From positions 2,356,001 through 2,420,000 of the forward strand of contig CADCXD010000009.1 of the NCBI GenBank assembly GCA_902806575.1: a stretch of DNA of 64,000 bases. Direction: 5' to 3'. The translations under genes were made by a program, and so were the position numbers. The notes under the pieces are model-generated. The model saw only the letters and a program-made list of their open reading frames with translations, ran no database searches and was not told where the DNA came from. This document shows, one piece after another, positions 31,292 to 43,036 of this stretch. This DNA is from Jackrogersella multiformis (Eukaryota; Ascomycota; Sordariomycetes; Xylariales; Hypoxylaceae). Within the stretch, counting starts at the first letter, position 1; every line of letters starts with the position of its first letter.

Positions 31292-34200
31292 TATTAGTTT
31301 TTTTTTAATGTTTATTTTTAAATATATTATATAATTATAAGATCGCGAGGTTTATTAATATATTATTCGTAGAATAATTTAATTATTACTTTTGCTTTTT
31401 TATTAAATATATATTTATAAGGTTCTTAAATTTAATACCTTTTAACCGGTTAACTTTTTTATTTTATAAGATATTTTATTTTATTTTAATTTTTAATAAA
31501 GTTTATTATTTATTTTATTTAATAGTTTTTAAATTTTATTAAAGCTATTATACGTAAAATTTAATTAAGGTTAAAAAGTTTTTAATTATTAATGTAATAA
31601 AGTTTAATAAATAAAATATAAAATAAGTTATATATTTTTTATCTTTTAAGAAAAATAAGTTTTATTACGATAAAAGAGATTATTTATTAAATCTTAAAAA
31701 AGCTTAAAAGCTTTTTATTTAATTTTTTAACGAAGCGTTTAGTTTTAATATTTTTTACGTTTAATATTATAAGTTAATTTACTTTAAAAATTAATATATC
31801 TTTTCGTTATTTATTAACTTATTTTTTTATTTATTAGCGGTTTCGTTTTAAATGTTTTTATATATTTTAATATATATATAATTTACTTTTGAAATTACGT
31901 AAAGTATTTATAAAAAAATTATAAGTTATTAAATAATAATTATAATTAATATAAAAAGGGGTAAATTATATTAATAAAGAAGTAATATTATTTAACGAAA
32001 ATTTTAATTAAATCGTTAGATTTTTTTTTCTTATTTTAAAAGAAATAAAGTATGCTATTTTAAAAAATAAATTTATTATTACTTAAATAAAATTTATTAT
32101 TATTATTAATTAAGGTTTATAATATAATTTTATCGGTTAAAAATATTTATATAAAGCGTAATAAAGGATTTTATTTTATTAACATTTTAAATAACCTCGT
32201 ATATAATTCCGGATAATATTTTTAATATTTAATTATTAAAAGTTTTAAATAATTAATTTTAAAGTTTTATTTATTCTTATATGTTTAACGATAAAAGTAT
32301 TATATTCGATGGAAATGATTTCTTTTTAAAGTTCCGTAAGTATTTAAAGTTTTTTTTTTTAATATAAAAGGTTATCTTATAAAGTAATATTTTTAAAAAG
32401 ATTTTTAATTTACGTAATATATTTTAAGTTATTAATAATTACTTTCTTTAATTATTTAATAAAGTTAAAAGCTTAATTAAATATAATAAAATTATAAAAT
32501 CTTTTTAATATAACGAAAATAATTATTAAAAAGGTAAATAAAGTTTTTTAAAAGTATAAAAAATATTTATTTTATAAAACCGATTTTATAAGTTAGTTTT
32601 TAATTTTTCCTTTTTTAAGTTAATATTACGATAATTTTAAGAAAATATCGGCTTTATTATTTTATTTACTTAATTAATAATTTAAGTAAATTTCGATTTA
32701 ATATTTAATTCTTTTTAAATATTAATGCCATTTTTTAAAAGAATTTATTATAATTAATAATTCTTTATTATAGATTTTATAATTTATTTTTACTAATATA
32801 AGCTTATAAAAATAATAAGTTATAAATTTAAATTTACTTTATTTATTTATTTAAGAAAAAACGACGCTAATAATATAATTTAAAGCATTAATTTCAATAT
32901 AAGTTTATTTTAAAAGGTTAAATGAAATGAAATTTAAGTTTTTTAAAGGATTTATTTATTTCCTCGGTTTATTTTTATTTATTTTTATCTCTTTTATTTA
33001 CATTAATAATTAGTTTTATTATTTCCGAGAACTTTTTTATAAATTATTAATAAAAGTTTATAAAATTAATAAATTATTAAAATTCTTTTAATAATTTAAG
33101 CGCTTTTTAATTATTAATATAATTAATCTTATTTTATATTATTAAAATACCGTTAATTTTAATAATATAATTAAGAAAATCTACTTTTTAAACTTTTTAA
33201 AAATACTTTTATAAATTAATTATAAAATGGTATTTTATAAGTTTTTTTAAAATTTCCTTAACGATTTTATCGTATTCTTTTATAATATTTACATAAATAA
33301 AAAAGTTATTTAAATATATTAAAAAACTTAAATCGATAAAGTTTCGAAAAATATTATTTATTATAAATTAAAAAATTATAAAAACATTAATTAATTTAAA
33401 AGGTATAATTAAATATTTAAAAAAATCGTATTTATATTAAAAGATTATTTTTTATTCGTTTCTTTTCTTAATTTTAATAAGGTAAAATCCTAATTTAAGA
33501 TCGATTTTAATAAACTATTTTACAATTTTAAAGTAAGCTTATAATTTAAATATTAAAGGTATAAAGTACCGGATAAAAATGGTAATATTATTTAAGCTTT
33601 TATAATTTATTATAAGTTAAAAAAAGTTTTAAAGATTTAATTTATTTATAAATATTATAAATATTATATAAAATAAAGTTAATTTTTTAATACGTTTATT
33701 ATTAAATATCTCGTTTAATTATAATCTTAACGTATTAAGTTTCCTTTCGTTTATAATGTAAAAAAGTCTTTAAGAAAGCATTTTTCCTTTTTAAAAATTA
33801 ATAACGTAATTTTATGGTTAATAATTTAAGAAGCGTTATTTTACTTCCTTTATTATAATATATATAAATTCATAAAATTTCTTAAGAACGTTTTTTAATA
33901 CTTTTTTTACTTTAATATTTTTTATTATCGTTATATTAATTAACTTTTTTAAGTTATATAAAGTTAAGTTAATATAATATTTCCGATAATAAAAAGAATT
34001 AAACTTAATCTTTTTAAAATTTAAGAAAAAATTTACGAGTTTATAAATTTCTATTTACTATTAAAGTATAATAATATCGTATTTATTATTTAAAACGTTT
34101 AATTTAAAGTTAATTTTAAAGAAATAATCTTTTTAATAATAAAGGATAAAAAAATCGGTATAATAACGTTTTATAAAAAAGATTTAAATTAAATTAAAAG

Positions 34201-36670
34201 TTAATATAAGTTATATATATTATTTTTTAATAATCGGTAATTTTTATTTCTTTACCTTAAAAAAAACATTATTAAAATTAAACTTTTTAAATTTAATAAT
34301 ACTTATATTTAATGTTTTTTTTTATTATATATTAATATTATATTAATAATAAGTTTATATTTAAAAGTTAATTTTAAGTAAAATTTCTTTATAACTTTTA
34401 TTTTATTTTTAATTAACCTTTTAATTATTATAACTTAATAAACTTTATTTTAATTTAACTATAAAATTTAATAAAGTACGACATTAAAGCTATTTAAAAA
34501 TTTAAATCGAAATCTTTAATTTTTATAATTTAAAGATAAAATAATTCTTTTTAAAGTATTTTTATTATTAAATTAAACCTTATCCTTTTAATTTAATCTT
34601 AATTTACTTTCGTTTTTAAGTTTATCGTTATTTCTTAAAAATTAATTTTAACTTAAATTAAAACGGTTTTCTTTTTCGCGATTAACTTAACTTAACTTTA
34701 AAGGTTTTTAAATTAAAGTAAGCCTTTTTTTTCCTAAAATACTAAGGTTAATTAATATGTTTTTATATATTTAACTTATTTTTTAAATAATAATAAGGAA
34801 TTTTTTATTTATATTTAAAAGTTCCCTTTATTTAAAATAAATTAATTTAATAATTTCGTTAAAAAAGATTTTAATAATATAATTTTAAAACGTCGTTTTA
34901 AACCATTAAACTATTTTATTAAAGTTTAATAACTTAATGAGATATTAAGTAACGTTTTTTTAATATTTAAGTTTATTTATTTTCTTTAAATTATAATATT
35001 TTTTTACAAAGTTTATAAAACGTTTTTAAAAAATAATAACGTATATTACTTAAATATTAAAAACCTTTAACCGTATAATTTAATTTTTATATTATTAATG
35101 TTATAATTATGCTTTTTTAAATAGTAACGATTTAACTTAATTAATATAATAAAAATCTTTAAGAAAACTTTTCGTATATATTTTTAAGTATATTTTAACT
35201 TTTATTTATTAAATTTGAAACTTTAAAAGGTCTTTATTATTATAAACGGTAAGTTTATTAAATTATATTAAATTAATAATAATTATAACGTAAAAGAAAG
35301 AAATAAATTATTTTAAAGCCTTAAATAATCGGTTATTATTACTTTAAAATAAAAAATCTTTATTATCGTATAAAAGCGTAAAATTACCTCGAGGTAATCC
35401 TTTAAAAAAATCCTTAAGTAATTTAAAGTTTTAAGATTAATTATTAAAATTAAAATCGCTTAAATTATTATTAAATACTCCGGTAACCTTTTTAAAGGAA
35501 ATTCCTTTTTTATTACTTTTAAATATAAAAAGGTTAATTTTAATAAAATTAAATTATACTTAAGCCCTTTTAATTATTCTTTTAACTTAAGCTTATAAAA
35601 AAAATTATAAAGAAAAAAAGTTCTTTTTTTAAGCTTTTAAATTAAAATATTTAATAAATAATATTTTAAAATAAAATTAATATTAATTAATTTATTAAAA
35701 ATTAATTAAATATTAAATTTATTAAAAACGGCTTAAGTATAAACCTTTAAATTATTAAATTAACGGTAAGTTTTTACGTTAATATACGCGAGGTTTATAT
35801 ATTTTCTTATAAAAAAATCATTAATTTAAAATTCTTTAATATAAATTTAATTTATTACTTTTTATTAAAAATCCTTTTATTTTTTAATATTTTAATAAAA
35901 AGTTTAAAGAACTTATTAATAATAATTAATCATTTTTTTTAAACTTATTAATAACTTTTTATTAAGTTTAATTATTTTATATATATTAAGTAATTATACC
36001 TTAAACTTATTATGAAAAGTTTAAGTTAATTTATTAAATTTATTATTTAAAATAAGTTATTTATTTATTTATTAACATTATACCGGTTTAATTAAATTAA
36101 ATCATTATGTTATAAATTATTTAAATTATATTATATTAATTTTAAATTTAATTTTCATTAATAATTTAATTACTTATAACGATAATAATAAGTATTTAAA
36201 TAATATAATAATTATTATATATTTTTTAATAAAGCTTAATAAATTACGTATTAAAGCGTTATTTAATTTTAATAAGTTCTTATAAATAATAATTTTCTTT
36301 ATATTTACCTTTAACTTTAAAATCTTATAAAAAAGGTATTATTAAAGATTCGGAAAATTATTTATTATTTAATAAGAAAAGTAATTTAAAGTTTTATAAA
36401 TTAATAAATAATAAAGTTAAAATATAAATACTTAACTTAAATACTTATAAAATAATAAAATATAAAATTTCTTTTATAATTATAATAACGTATATAATAA
36501 TAAAATTAATAAATAATATTAATATAATATACTTTAATAAAAAACTTCTTTAAGTAAGTTAATTATTTATAAATAATTAAAATAAAATAATTTTTTAAAA
36601 AAGGATTAATTTTCTTTTAAAAGACATATACTTTTTTAAAAATAAAATCTTTTTAAAGGATAAAGAATTA

Positions 36671-36924
36671 TTTATAATTTTAAAGTCTTTACTTTCTCTT
36701 TTTTTTTATAAAAAAAAATATAATAACTTATATATATATAATTTAAATATTTCCTTAAACGCCGTTAACGCCTTTTTAATCCTATTAATTTAATCTTATA
36801 TATATTAATTAAATCTTTTAATTAACCTTATTTAATAACTTTATTTCATAAGTTCTAATACATCTCGTATTTACCAGCTTACATATATTGATCATACTTT
36901 GCTTTATGGAGCCTATCCGTATGA
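36671..36924. repeat. right terminal direct repeat (LTR-like)
   Basis: This is the partner of 31038-31291. Here the inner (left) part is AT-converted and the outer (right) part, from about 36845, keeps C and G, the reverse of the left copy. Confidence 0.85.
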
Positions 36925-37734
36925 AAACTAATTAGGTAAGCACTTTTCCAGGAAACCACTAAGACTGAAGCTTTTAGCGCTATACATATTAACCACGGAG
37001 GTCCCACGTAACCCCCTTATGCTTATATATTCGAGAAAAGTCGCCCAAGCCCCTGGTGCCTTAGCAATTCGTACCTGGCGCTCCTGTGAGGTCCCAAATA
37101 CCGTACTACCATATGATTCGCCCTCTTCTAACCTGGCTTCGTCCATATTATACTCGTTTTCAGGTTTAATCTGAAAATGGACTCGTACGGTGGCTAATTG
37201 CTCATAGATATACGATCAGGGTCTACGAGCCGCCTTATTTTAGGCCAAACCTCTTTCGTGGCGTGAGACGAAGCGGTTGACTCGGTGGGAGTCTTGCGAT
37301 CCCCTTGGGTATTGAAGATTTCTTCAGCAAAAAAAGCGATATCACGATTAAAAGACGCCCTGTCGCATATCTCTTCATTCGTAACCCAATCAACAACTGT
37401 CCTAGTCCGGGCCCAATTTCTCCAAATACTAAGCTAATTTTCGGTAAGTTTTGGTCTATTGAAGCCGTATAGTGAAGGTGGACTTAATCACCCCTTGTTT
37501 ATCTACAGCAGCCCTAACAGATGACCTGCTTCGTACATTCTGAATAGCACAAATGAATTTGGCGAGAACGCAATGAAGTATTATACATTAATTCAACAAT
37601 GCAAAAGATCTGCCTGGTGATTTACAGCTCTTTTAGAGGCGTTGTTGTAAATGAATTGCATTTTAATAAACTTTTAAGAATGACTTGCACCAAAAAATGT
37701 CGACAAGCCTTCGTTTACACTGTAACCTAGTTCT
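36925..37734. other. flank between the RIP element and the lectin gene
   Basis: Base composition is normal. A 72-codon open frame on the minus strand (36928-37146) abuts the terminal repeat but has no recognisable domain. I see no supported gene here. The right end is the 3' flank of the lectin gene. Confidence 0.5.
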
Positions 37735-38172
37735 TCACCCAATCACGATGCTGATCTTCAGGTCATTACTGTCAGCAACAGCATACTTAACAGAGATGTT
37801 TCTGTTGTCTATGTTGGTGACGGATCGACTGGTCTGATGCTGTTGTTTAACTTTGATGTAGTCAGGGTTGCCACCTTCGTAGTACTGAGGTAGCCCGTTG
37901 ACGTAAGTTACATCATTACCGAGGCCATTGATGAGATCGATCCATGGTTTGTTGTTATGAACACCCATGACGACCCAGAAGGGCTCCTTGCCTTTCTCCG
38001 TCATCAAGCGGAGCATGCCGTAGGTACTAGATGCGCCGATGGTGAGGTTGAAGACGCTGCCGTGCCTGACCCATGATCTGCCGTTGCCATAATGCCAAAC
38101 GGCACTCTCGACAACCTTGAAGAAGGCGCTGGTGTTAGTCTGGTAGATGCGAGCTGTGAAAGTATAAGACAT
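37735..38172 (-). CDS. fungal fruit-body lectin family protein, 145 aa
   Basis: This single-exon gene starts at 38172. The whole protein fits the fungal fruit-body lectin family (XCL/ABL type, actinoporin-like fold), usually about 142-145 residues. Recognisable family landmarks are the N-terminal SYTFTARIYQTN, VWHYGNG near residue 25, GVHNNKPWIDL near the middle, QQYYEG-like spacing and a C-terminus ending SIVIG. There is no signal peptide, as expected for these cytosolic proteins. Known members bind the T-antigen disaccharide and chitobiose and are linked to defence against grazers. Whether this copy keeps both sugar sites cannot be judged without alignment. It lies 810 bp from the RIP-degraded element yet shows no RIP damage and an intact frame. 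Confidence 0.9.
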   Translation of the reverse strand: MSYTFTARIYQTNTSAFFKVVESAVWHYGNGRSWVRHGSVFNLTIGASSTYGMLRLMTEKGKEPFWVVMGVHNNKPWIDLINGLGNDVTYVNGLPQYYEGGNPDYIKVKQQHQTSRSVTNIDNRNISVKYAVADSNDLKISIVIG

Positions 38173-39606
38173 CCTGCGGTCATATTAGTGGCATGTTGTG
38201 AAAAGGGCAACAAATAGACAAACTTCAATATGAATGGATAGTTGCTTAAGAAATCTGATGGGAAGCCTTATCGGAACGGATCTTTGTGGGGGTATCTGAG
38301 GTGCAATGTAGACGCTGCTAGAAACTATGTCAAGGCTAGAGGAATTCCCCCCTTCACCTTGACTTCTTTAGGTTATACATTTTTGGGAAAGCGCTCAAAC
38401 CATAGGGAGATGGATGGCGACTACGGTAATATGTAGTTAACAATTCATAAAGTACGAAACTTATTAATAACCATGCTAGGTTAAGGCCCAAGTTAGTGAT
38501 ACTGGGTTAGTTACTAAGAGAATAAAAGGGGTGCCCCTTATGTGTTACTTTAACTATTTAAGAACCATTTATAAGTCGTATTATATTTACAGAATTATAA
38601 GTTATAGTTATTAAATATATATGTAATCGATCTTGCATAAGTTTTAAGAAGTGAGTTATATTATTGTTTATTAGGGGGAAAATAGCGAGACTTGTGATTA
38701 TTTGTAATTATGGCATAATATCATAATCCTAAATTTAATAAGGTAATACCGTTAATTTATTACTTAACGGCCTTAGAGCAGCCGTAGTACCTCGCTAAAA
38801 GTAGTAAGAAAGGTTGTTTTTGTTGTTATAAAAATGAAAAACTTTAGGTAAAACTTTATAGTAATATAAAAGAAATACCTGAAATAGCTGGTAATTTTAG
38901 TGGTTTAGTGTTTAGAGCTGTTCTGAAAATCAACGTCCACGGAAGCCCCTTTTTTCAACGTTCACGTAGAATGACTCTTGTTTATATCCATGACTTTGAT
39001 GCGTACCTAGGTAAGGAGGATTGTAAAAGGGTGAAAGTGAGTTCGTTAATAGCTCTGTAGAAAATGCTAATATAAGTATTGTCAAGAAAAAGACTTATAT
39101 GTTTTAGAGGTATGTATGAAGCTCTGTACTGTAATCTGAGTATATCTTCTATGGAAGATATGCATTTATTAATATAAGAGGAATACCGTGAACTTAAGCA
39201 GTAACACGGTGAACGTAGACAACCCGTTGTGAAATTCCAAGGTGATTTCAAACGCGTACCAGACTTCCTTACGATTGTATCACATAACAGAACTAGTTAA
39301 TGCGGCGTTATGTAAGGATAATGTAGTCACCAAAATGCTAGGTTGCATATTTGGTAGTTATTGTGTCGATTGATGTACCGGATTGGTTAGGTAGTTACTG
39401 AACTTAGCAGGGCTAGCTGCTCAAGTTACCTGTTGCATATGGTATTTGTATTAATATACAGAAGCGGCGTCCATAGAAGCATTTACGAATAAAATAATGA
39501 TATGCTCTGCGAGCTCTAGGCACCCCCCATCTCAGCCGAGCTCAACTCAGACTCACAATCCATTATTGTTTCGAGCTTCAACCACCTATGCTCGATTCCC
39601 GAGAAA
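38173..39606. other. AT-leaning intergenic region
   Basis: There is no supported gene. Parts (38450-38900) are AT-rich but keep CpA, so they do not look RIP-mutated. A TACCTAGGTA motif lies at about 39003. The left end is the lectin promoter. Confidence 0.5.
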
Positions 39607-41042
39607 TTATTCTTTATTTGACTTCCTCTCCTCGCTAGAAACCGTAAATGTCTCGGTGACATATATGCCTTGCTCTTCATCTGAATATTGTACAATATGT
39701 TCCTGACTTGGTTCACTCGGTAGCCTTATCTTGGGGTTGTTTCCTTTCCTACCATTCCAGGATCGAGACGGCATCTCGAATGCCTTTCCACCAGCGGAAT
39801 TACTAGAATGCCCGCCACCCTGGCTCTCAACCGCGACGGAATGACTGGTGGCCTTTGATGTCTTCCCTGACCGTAGTACCGACCCCGCAGACCCATAGCG
39901 GTCGCTGGTTCGGGAGTGGTTTGTGGAGCCCCTAAGACCCCAGAGACGACGACTAAAGAGTGGCTTGATAGCTGGAGCAGATACGACGAAGGCGGTAACC
40001 AAATATTCTCGGGTGGCCCACTGGGTAGCGACGAGGAGATCAAGCAGAGACCGGAGAGAGTAAACCGTTCGCAAGAGAGTGGCGATGATAATAAATATAC
40101 CAGAGCTGAAAAGGAAGCCGAGAACAAGCTTGCGAGTCATCGGGATCTTGACCTGCCATAATAACGGGAGCGGAATAGCCATTATACCCAAATCGGAACT
40201 GCAGCGGGTAAGAGATCCGCGTTAGACTTTATCCATATGTTGAACACTATGTTCAAGTTGTTCGCTGAACTAGACGGGTGGCTTACATAATGCTAAGGAT
40301 TGGGTACAAGATGTAGTTCTCTTTCCGGAAGACACACTTATCTGTTGCGGAGACGTTAGAAAACAGCACCGGCGAACGGGCAAGTAGCACACCAAGGTGC
40401 ATAGGGCATTTTTACTAACCTCCGGGGTAAGGCTTGACCTGCCAAGCCAGCTCGATGGGCGTACATAGACCATATTGGAACAGGAAGGCAATTGTGAAAG
40501 TTATTAGAGTACCAATTCGAATATACTTGGCTAGTGTATTCTGCCATAGGTTCAAAGTCTAATAGCTGTTAGTATTTTCTAGGAGATATCGTGGTTAAGA
40601 CGTACCAAGCGGTCATAGTAGAACAGGACAACAGCCTTCATCGACCAGATAAGGCAAATATAGCAGTTCCAAGAGGCAAAAGTCAACTTGTCGCCGATTC
40701 TGAAACTTTCCACAGTGGCATCGTCGAGTTGTGCGGCTGACTCAAAGGTCTGCCCGACACTACTTCCGTGAACGCCTATAAACAACAAGAGGACTAAGTC
40801 TGCTGTCCAGAAACTCTGTAGCAGAGTCATTATTCGTCAGCCATATCTTCTTCGGAGCTCGGTGTCGACCATGTTTCGAGAGAAAGATAACGTACTATCG
40901 CGACGCAAGTGAAGAAATCGTCCCAATACAGTCCTCGTACGCCTACAAGCATTACTCTCGAGAAGAGGCGAGTTAGGAATATAATCATGCCGAGAGCATA
41001 CTCGGTGTATGATTCGATGTTCACATCTTCTTGAGTCGGCAT
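39607..41042 (-). CDS. fungal rhodopsin-fold (Pth11/SAT4-like) integral membrane protein, 380 aa, five exons
   Basis: Exons are 41042-40896, 40815-40606, 40558-40420, 40341-40287 and 40198-39607 (1143 nt, 380 aa). The introns of 80, 47, 78 and 88 bp all have good donors (GTACGT, GTACGT, GTTAGT, GTAAGC). The rebuilt protein has the seven-helix layout of the fungal rhodopsin-domain family. TM1 has Arg25 and Arg29 and is followed by YWDD (39-42). Next come an extracellular GVHGSSVG segment, the KxSWNCYICLIWSMK helix, FxFQYGLCTPIELAWQV, PYPGDKC, and a cytosolic TRK before the last helices. The C-terminal ~120 residues are Ser/Gly-rich and end near YVTETFTVSS, as often in this family. Members include Pth11-type surface receptors and many uncharacterised proteins. 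No ligand can be inferred. An earlier in-frame Met exists at 41204. Confidence 0.85.
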
Positions 41043-43036
41043 AATGGGCTTCTCGTGAGCAAAATCTCCAGGGCGAAAAATAACCACGCACGCGGTGCGT
41101 CTCAAGGTGGCTTGAAGAGGACCTCTGTCTGCATTCAGAGACCGCAGACCGGGCTTTCTGACATTTATTATATAAGATACGTCTACATTTGTAGACAAGG
41201 ACAAGAGACAGAGGTTTTTTCATGCAGCTATAATCTGTAGTGTTACCCAGGAGGCTTGAGTGATAGCCGATCAACAAGATCAGGGGTTTGAACTCGCAAC
41301 CTTTTCCCGTTGGTAACGGAAGCGAAAAAGGTTTCGCAAGGAATATCAGTCATTTGTCACTTTGGTAAGCTTAACGGCGTAGAAATGCAAACCATGCCTG
41401 ACCCTAGTAGTAGAAGGGGCCAAGATATGGTCGACCTGCAACGGGGAGGGTCCGTAAGACGCTAGGACCGTCAGGATGCTAGTGTCCGCGTCCGGGGTGC
41501 GGATCCTATGTATGAATGCATTGGATAGGTAGGCAGGGCATACCTCTTCGCTCGCACTATGTATTTACCGAAGACGGGAGAGTCTCCCTGGTGATCATCA
41601 AGCTAAGCCTTAGGTAACTTAGATACTAAAAATCCTATTAAGTATACTTTATTAGACCTTCTCTGGTAAGCCTATAAAACTAGGAGAATCCAATAGTGAG
41701 GGGATTCTGACAAAAAAAAATTCACTATGCAGTATCATATCATCACCATATCACTATTGGTTCTTAGTAAGACCTCTTGTCTCTTTGATTGGTCTACACT
41801 ATATAAATACATACATACATACTGCAGTTAACCTTAAAATATAGTTAACCTTGGCTATAAATGCACAATATAGGACGGGGACTAATGTCGGGTAGCCCAC
41901 ACGCTACCTACCTAGGTATCTAATGCAGGCAATGTTTGAAGAACCATCGCCAGCTACATCGGGCCGTCCATCTTTCGACAGGTCACCCCCCTGAAGTAAT
42001 TTAGTTCCCGCAATGGGGCACGCTCGCTTATAACATGTATGTTCATAATGTATGTAACCTTTCGATCGACTCGAAACATACCTAGGTAGACATTGTGAAG
42101 CGTTTCTGGTGGCGATTATGCCACTCGTTATACTAATCTCCTTACTTGGTAGCGAACTGCAACCCCTTATCAGTCAGATTTTACCGCGGAACTTTACGCT
42201 GGGGTTGATCATTTGATTGCGTTATGGTTCGCGGCCCATAATAGCATTCGGTGATTAACGTAGAGATTCTGGGTTTGCACAAGCCATTCGACCATGCGAA
42301 TGCAACGACGCTTTGGGTATGGAACCATAATATCTCGTCGGCTGGCGTAAGATTGCGTTTCCCCCTAGTGTACCTTTCTGCCTTTGTGCTTCGCAGGAAT
42401 GGCTCGCGCAATGCTAGATCGGCCCATCGTGTTCCCCCGTACTGGGATACCGTACTATTATATCTCCATGATTTTTAAAGGTTGTTACGGGCGACCATCA
42501 CATTGGGTAACGAAATATAACGGCCCGAGTAAGTATAACTCTACCTCTTCGGTTTGTATGGATGCTGTTGGTTGCAAGGGCTTTTCGACTTTCCACTAAC
42601 TTGGCAGCTTCGGGGTATAAGGGAGGGAAAGGTAGCATCGAGTTCCAGTTAAGGTAATAAATACCGCATGTTAGTAATAATAAACATGTTGATGGACAGT
42701 TGAATACCTAGGAGGCAGACATACTGGGTTCTATCAGTGCGTATCCATGATTCCTTTCCCCTCACCAGTACTGCCCCAGGAATTGGGTCGGCTACATTAC
42801 GAGTTGCTTGGGGTTTAGTTCGGCCAGACACTGTTTTCGGAAAGCTCGTAAGTGCTGTGTGAATAGAACCCGTTATCCATACACTTCTATTGAGTCTGCC
42901 AGAAAAGGACAGTGACGCCGGTTCCAAATTTTTTTGTATCTGTGTTTGTTCCGTGTTCTGTTTTTTGTGTTCTGTGTCTTGTTCTCCTGTTCTCCTAACT
43001 CCCTACCATCTTTCATGCTCGTCTTCAGTCTTCACA
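41043..43036. other. divergent intergenic region (receptor-like gene / MFS gene)
   Basis: About 2 kb between divergently transcribed genes. CCTAGG motifs lie at about 41913, 42080 and 42706. Short open frames on both strands (42181-42599) overlap each other and have no domain. No gene is supported. Confidence 0.5.

Larger units (their letters stand above)
31038..36924. mobile_element. RIP-degraded repeat element, probably an LTR retrotransposon remnant
   Basis: A block of about 5.9 kb, extremely AT-rich, is bounded by direct repeats of 254 bp (31038-31291 and 36671-36924). CpA and its complement TpG are nearly absent while TpA is abundant, and residual CpG is kept. That is the signature of repeat-induced point mutation rather than simple AT drift. 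No open frame survives, so the protein content and strand cannot be read. Terminal direct repeats plus total size fit a degenerate LTR retrotransposon. I could not confirm a primer-binding site or target-site duplication. Neighbouring DNA returns to normal composition within about 100 bp on both sides. Confidence 0.8.

Noticed and set aside
36928..37146. 72-codon minus-strand frame abutting the right terminal repeat, possible transposon protein
   Set aside because: It has no gag, pol or transposase motif and lies just outside the repeat; there is not enough evidence to call it.
41270..41310. T-arm-like sequence near GGGTTTGAACTCG
   Set aside because: The stem does not pair and no cloverleaf can be drawn.
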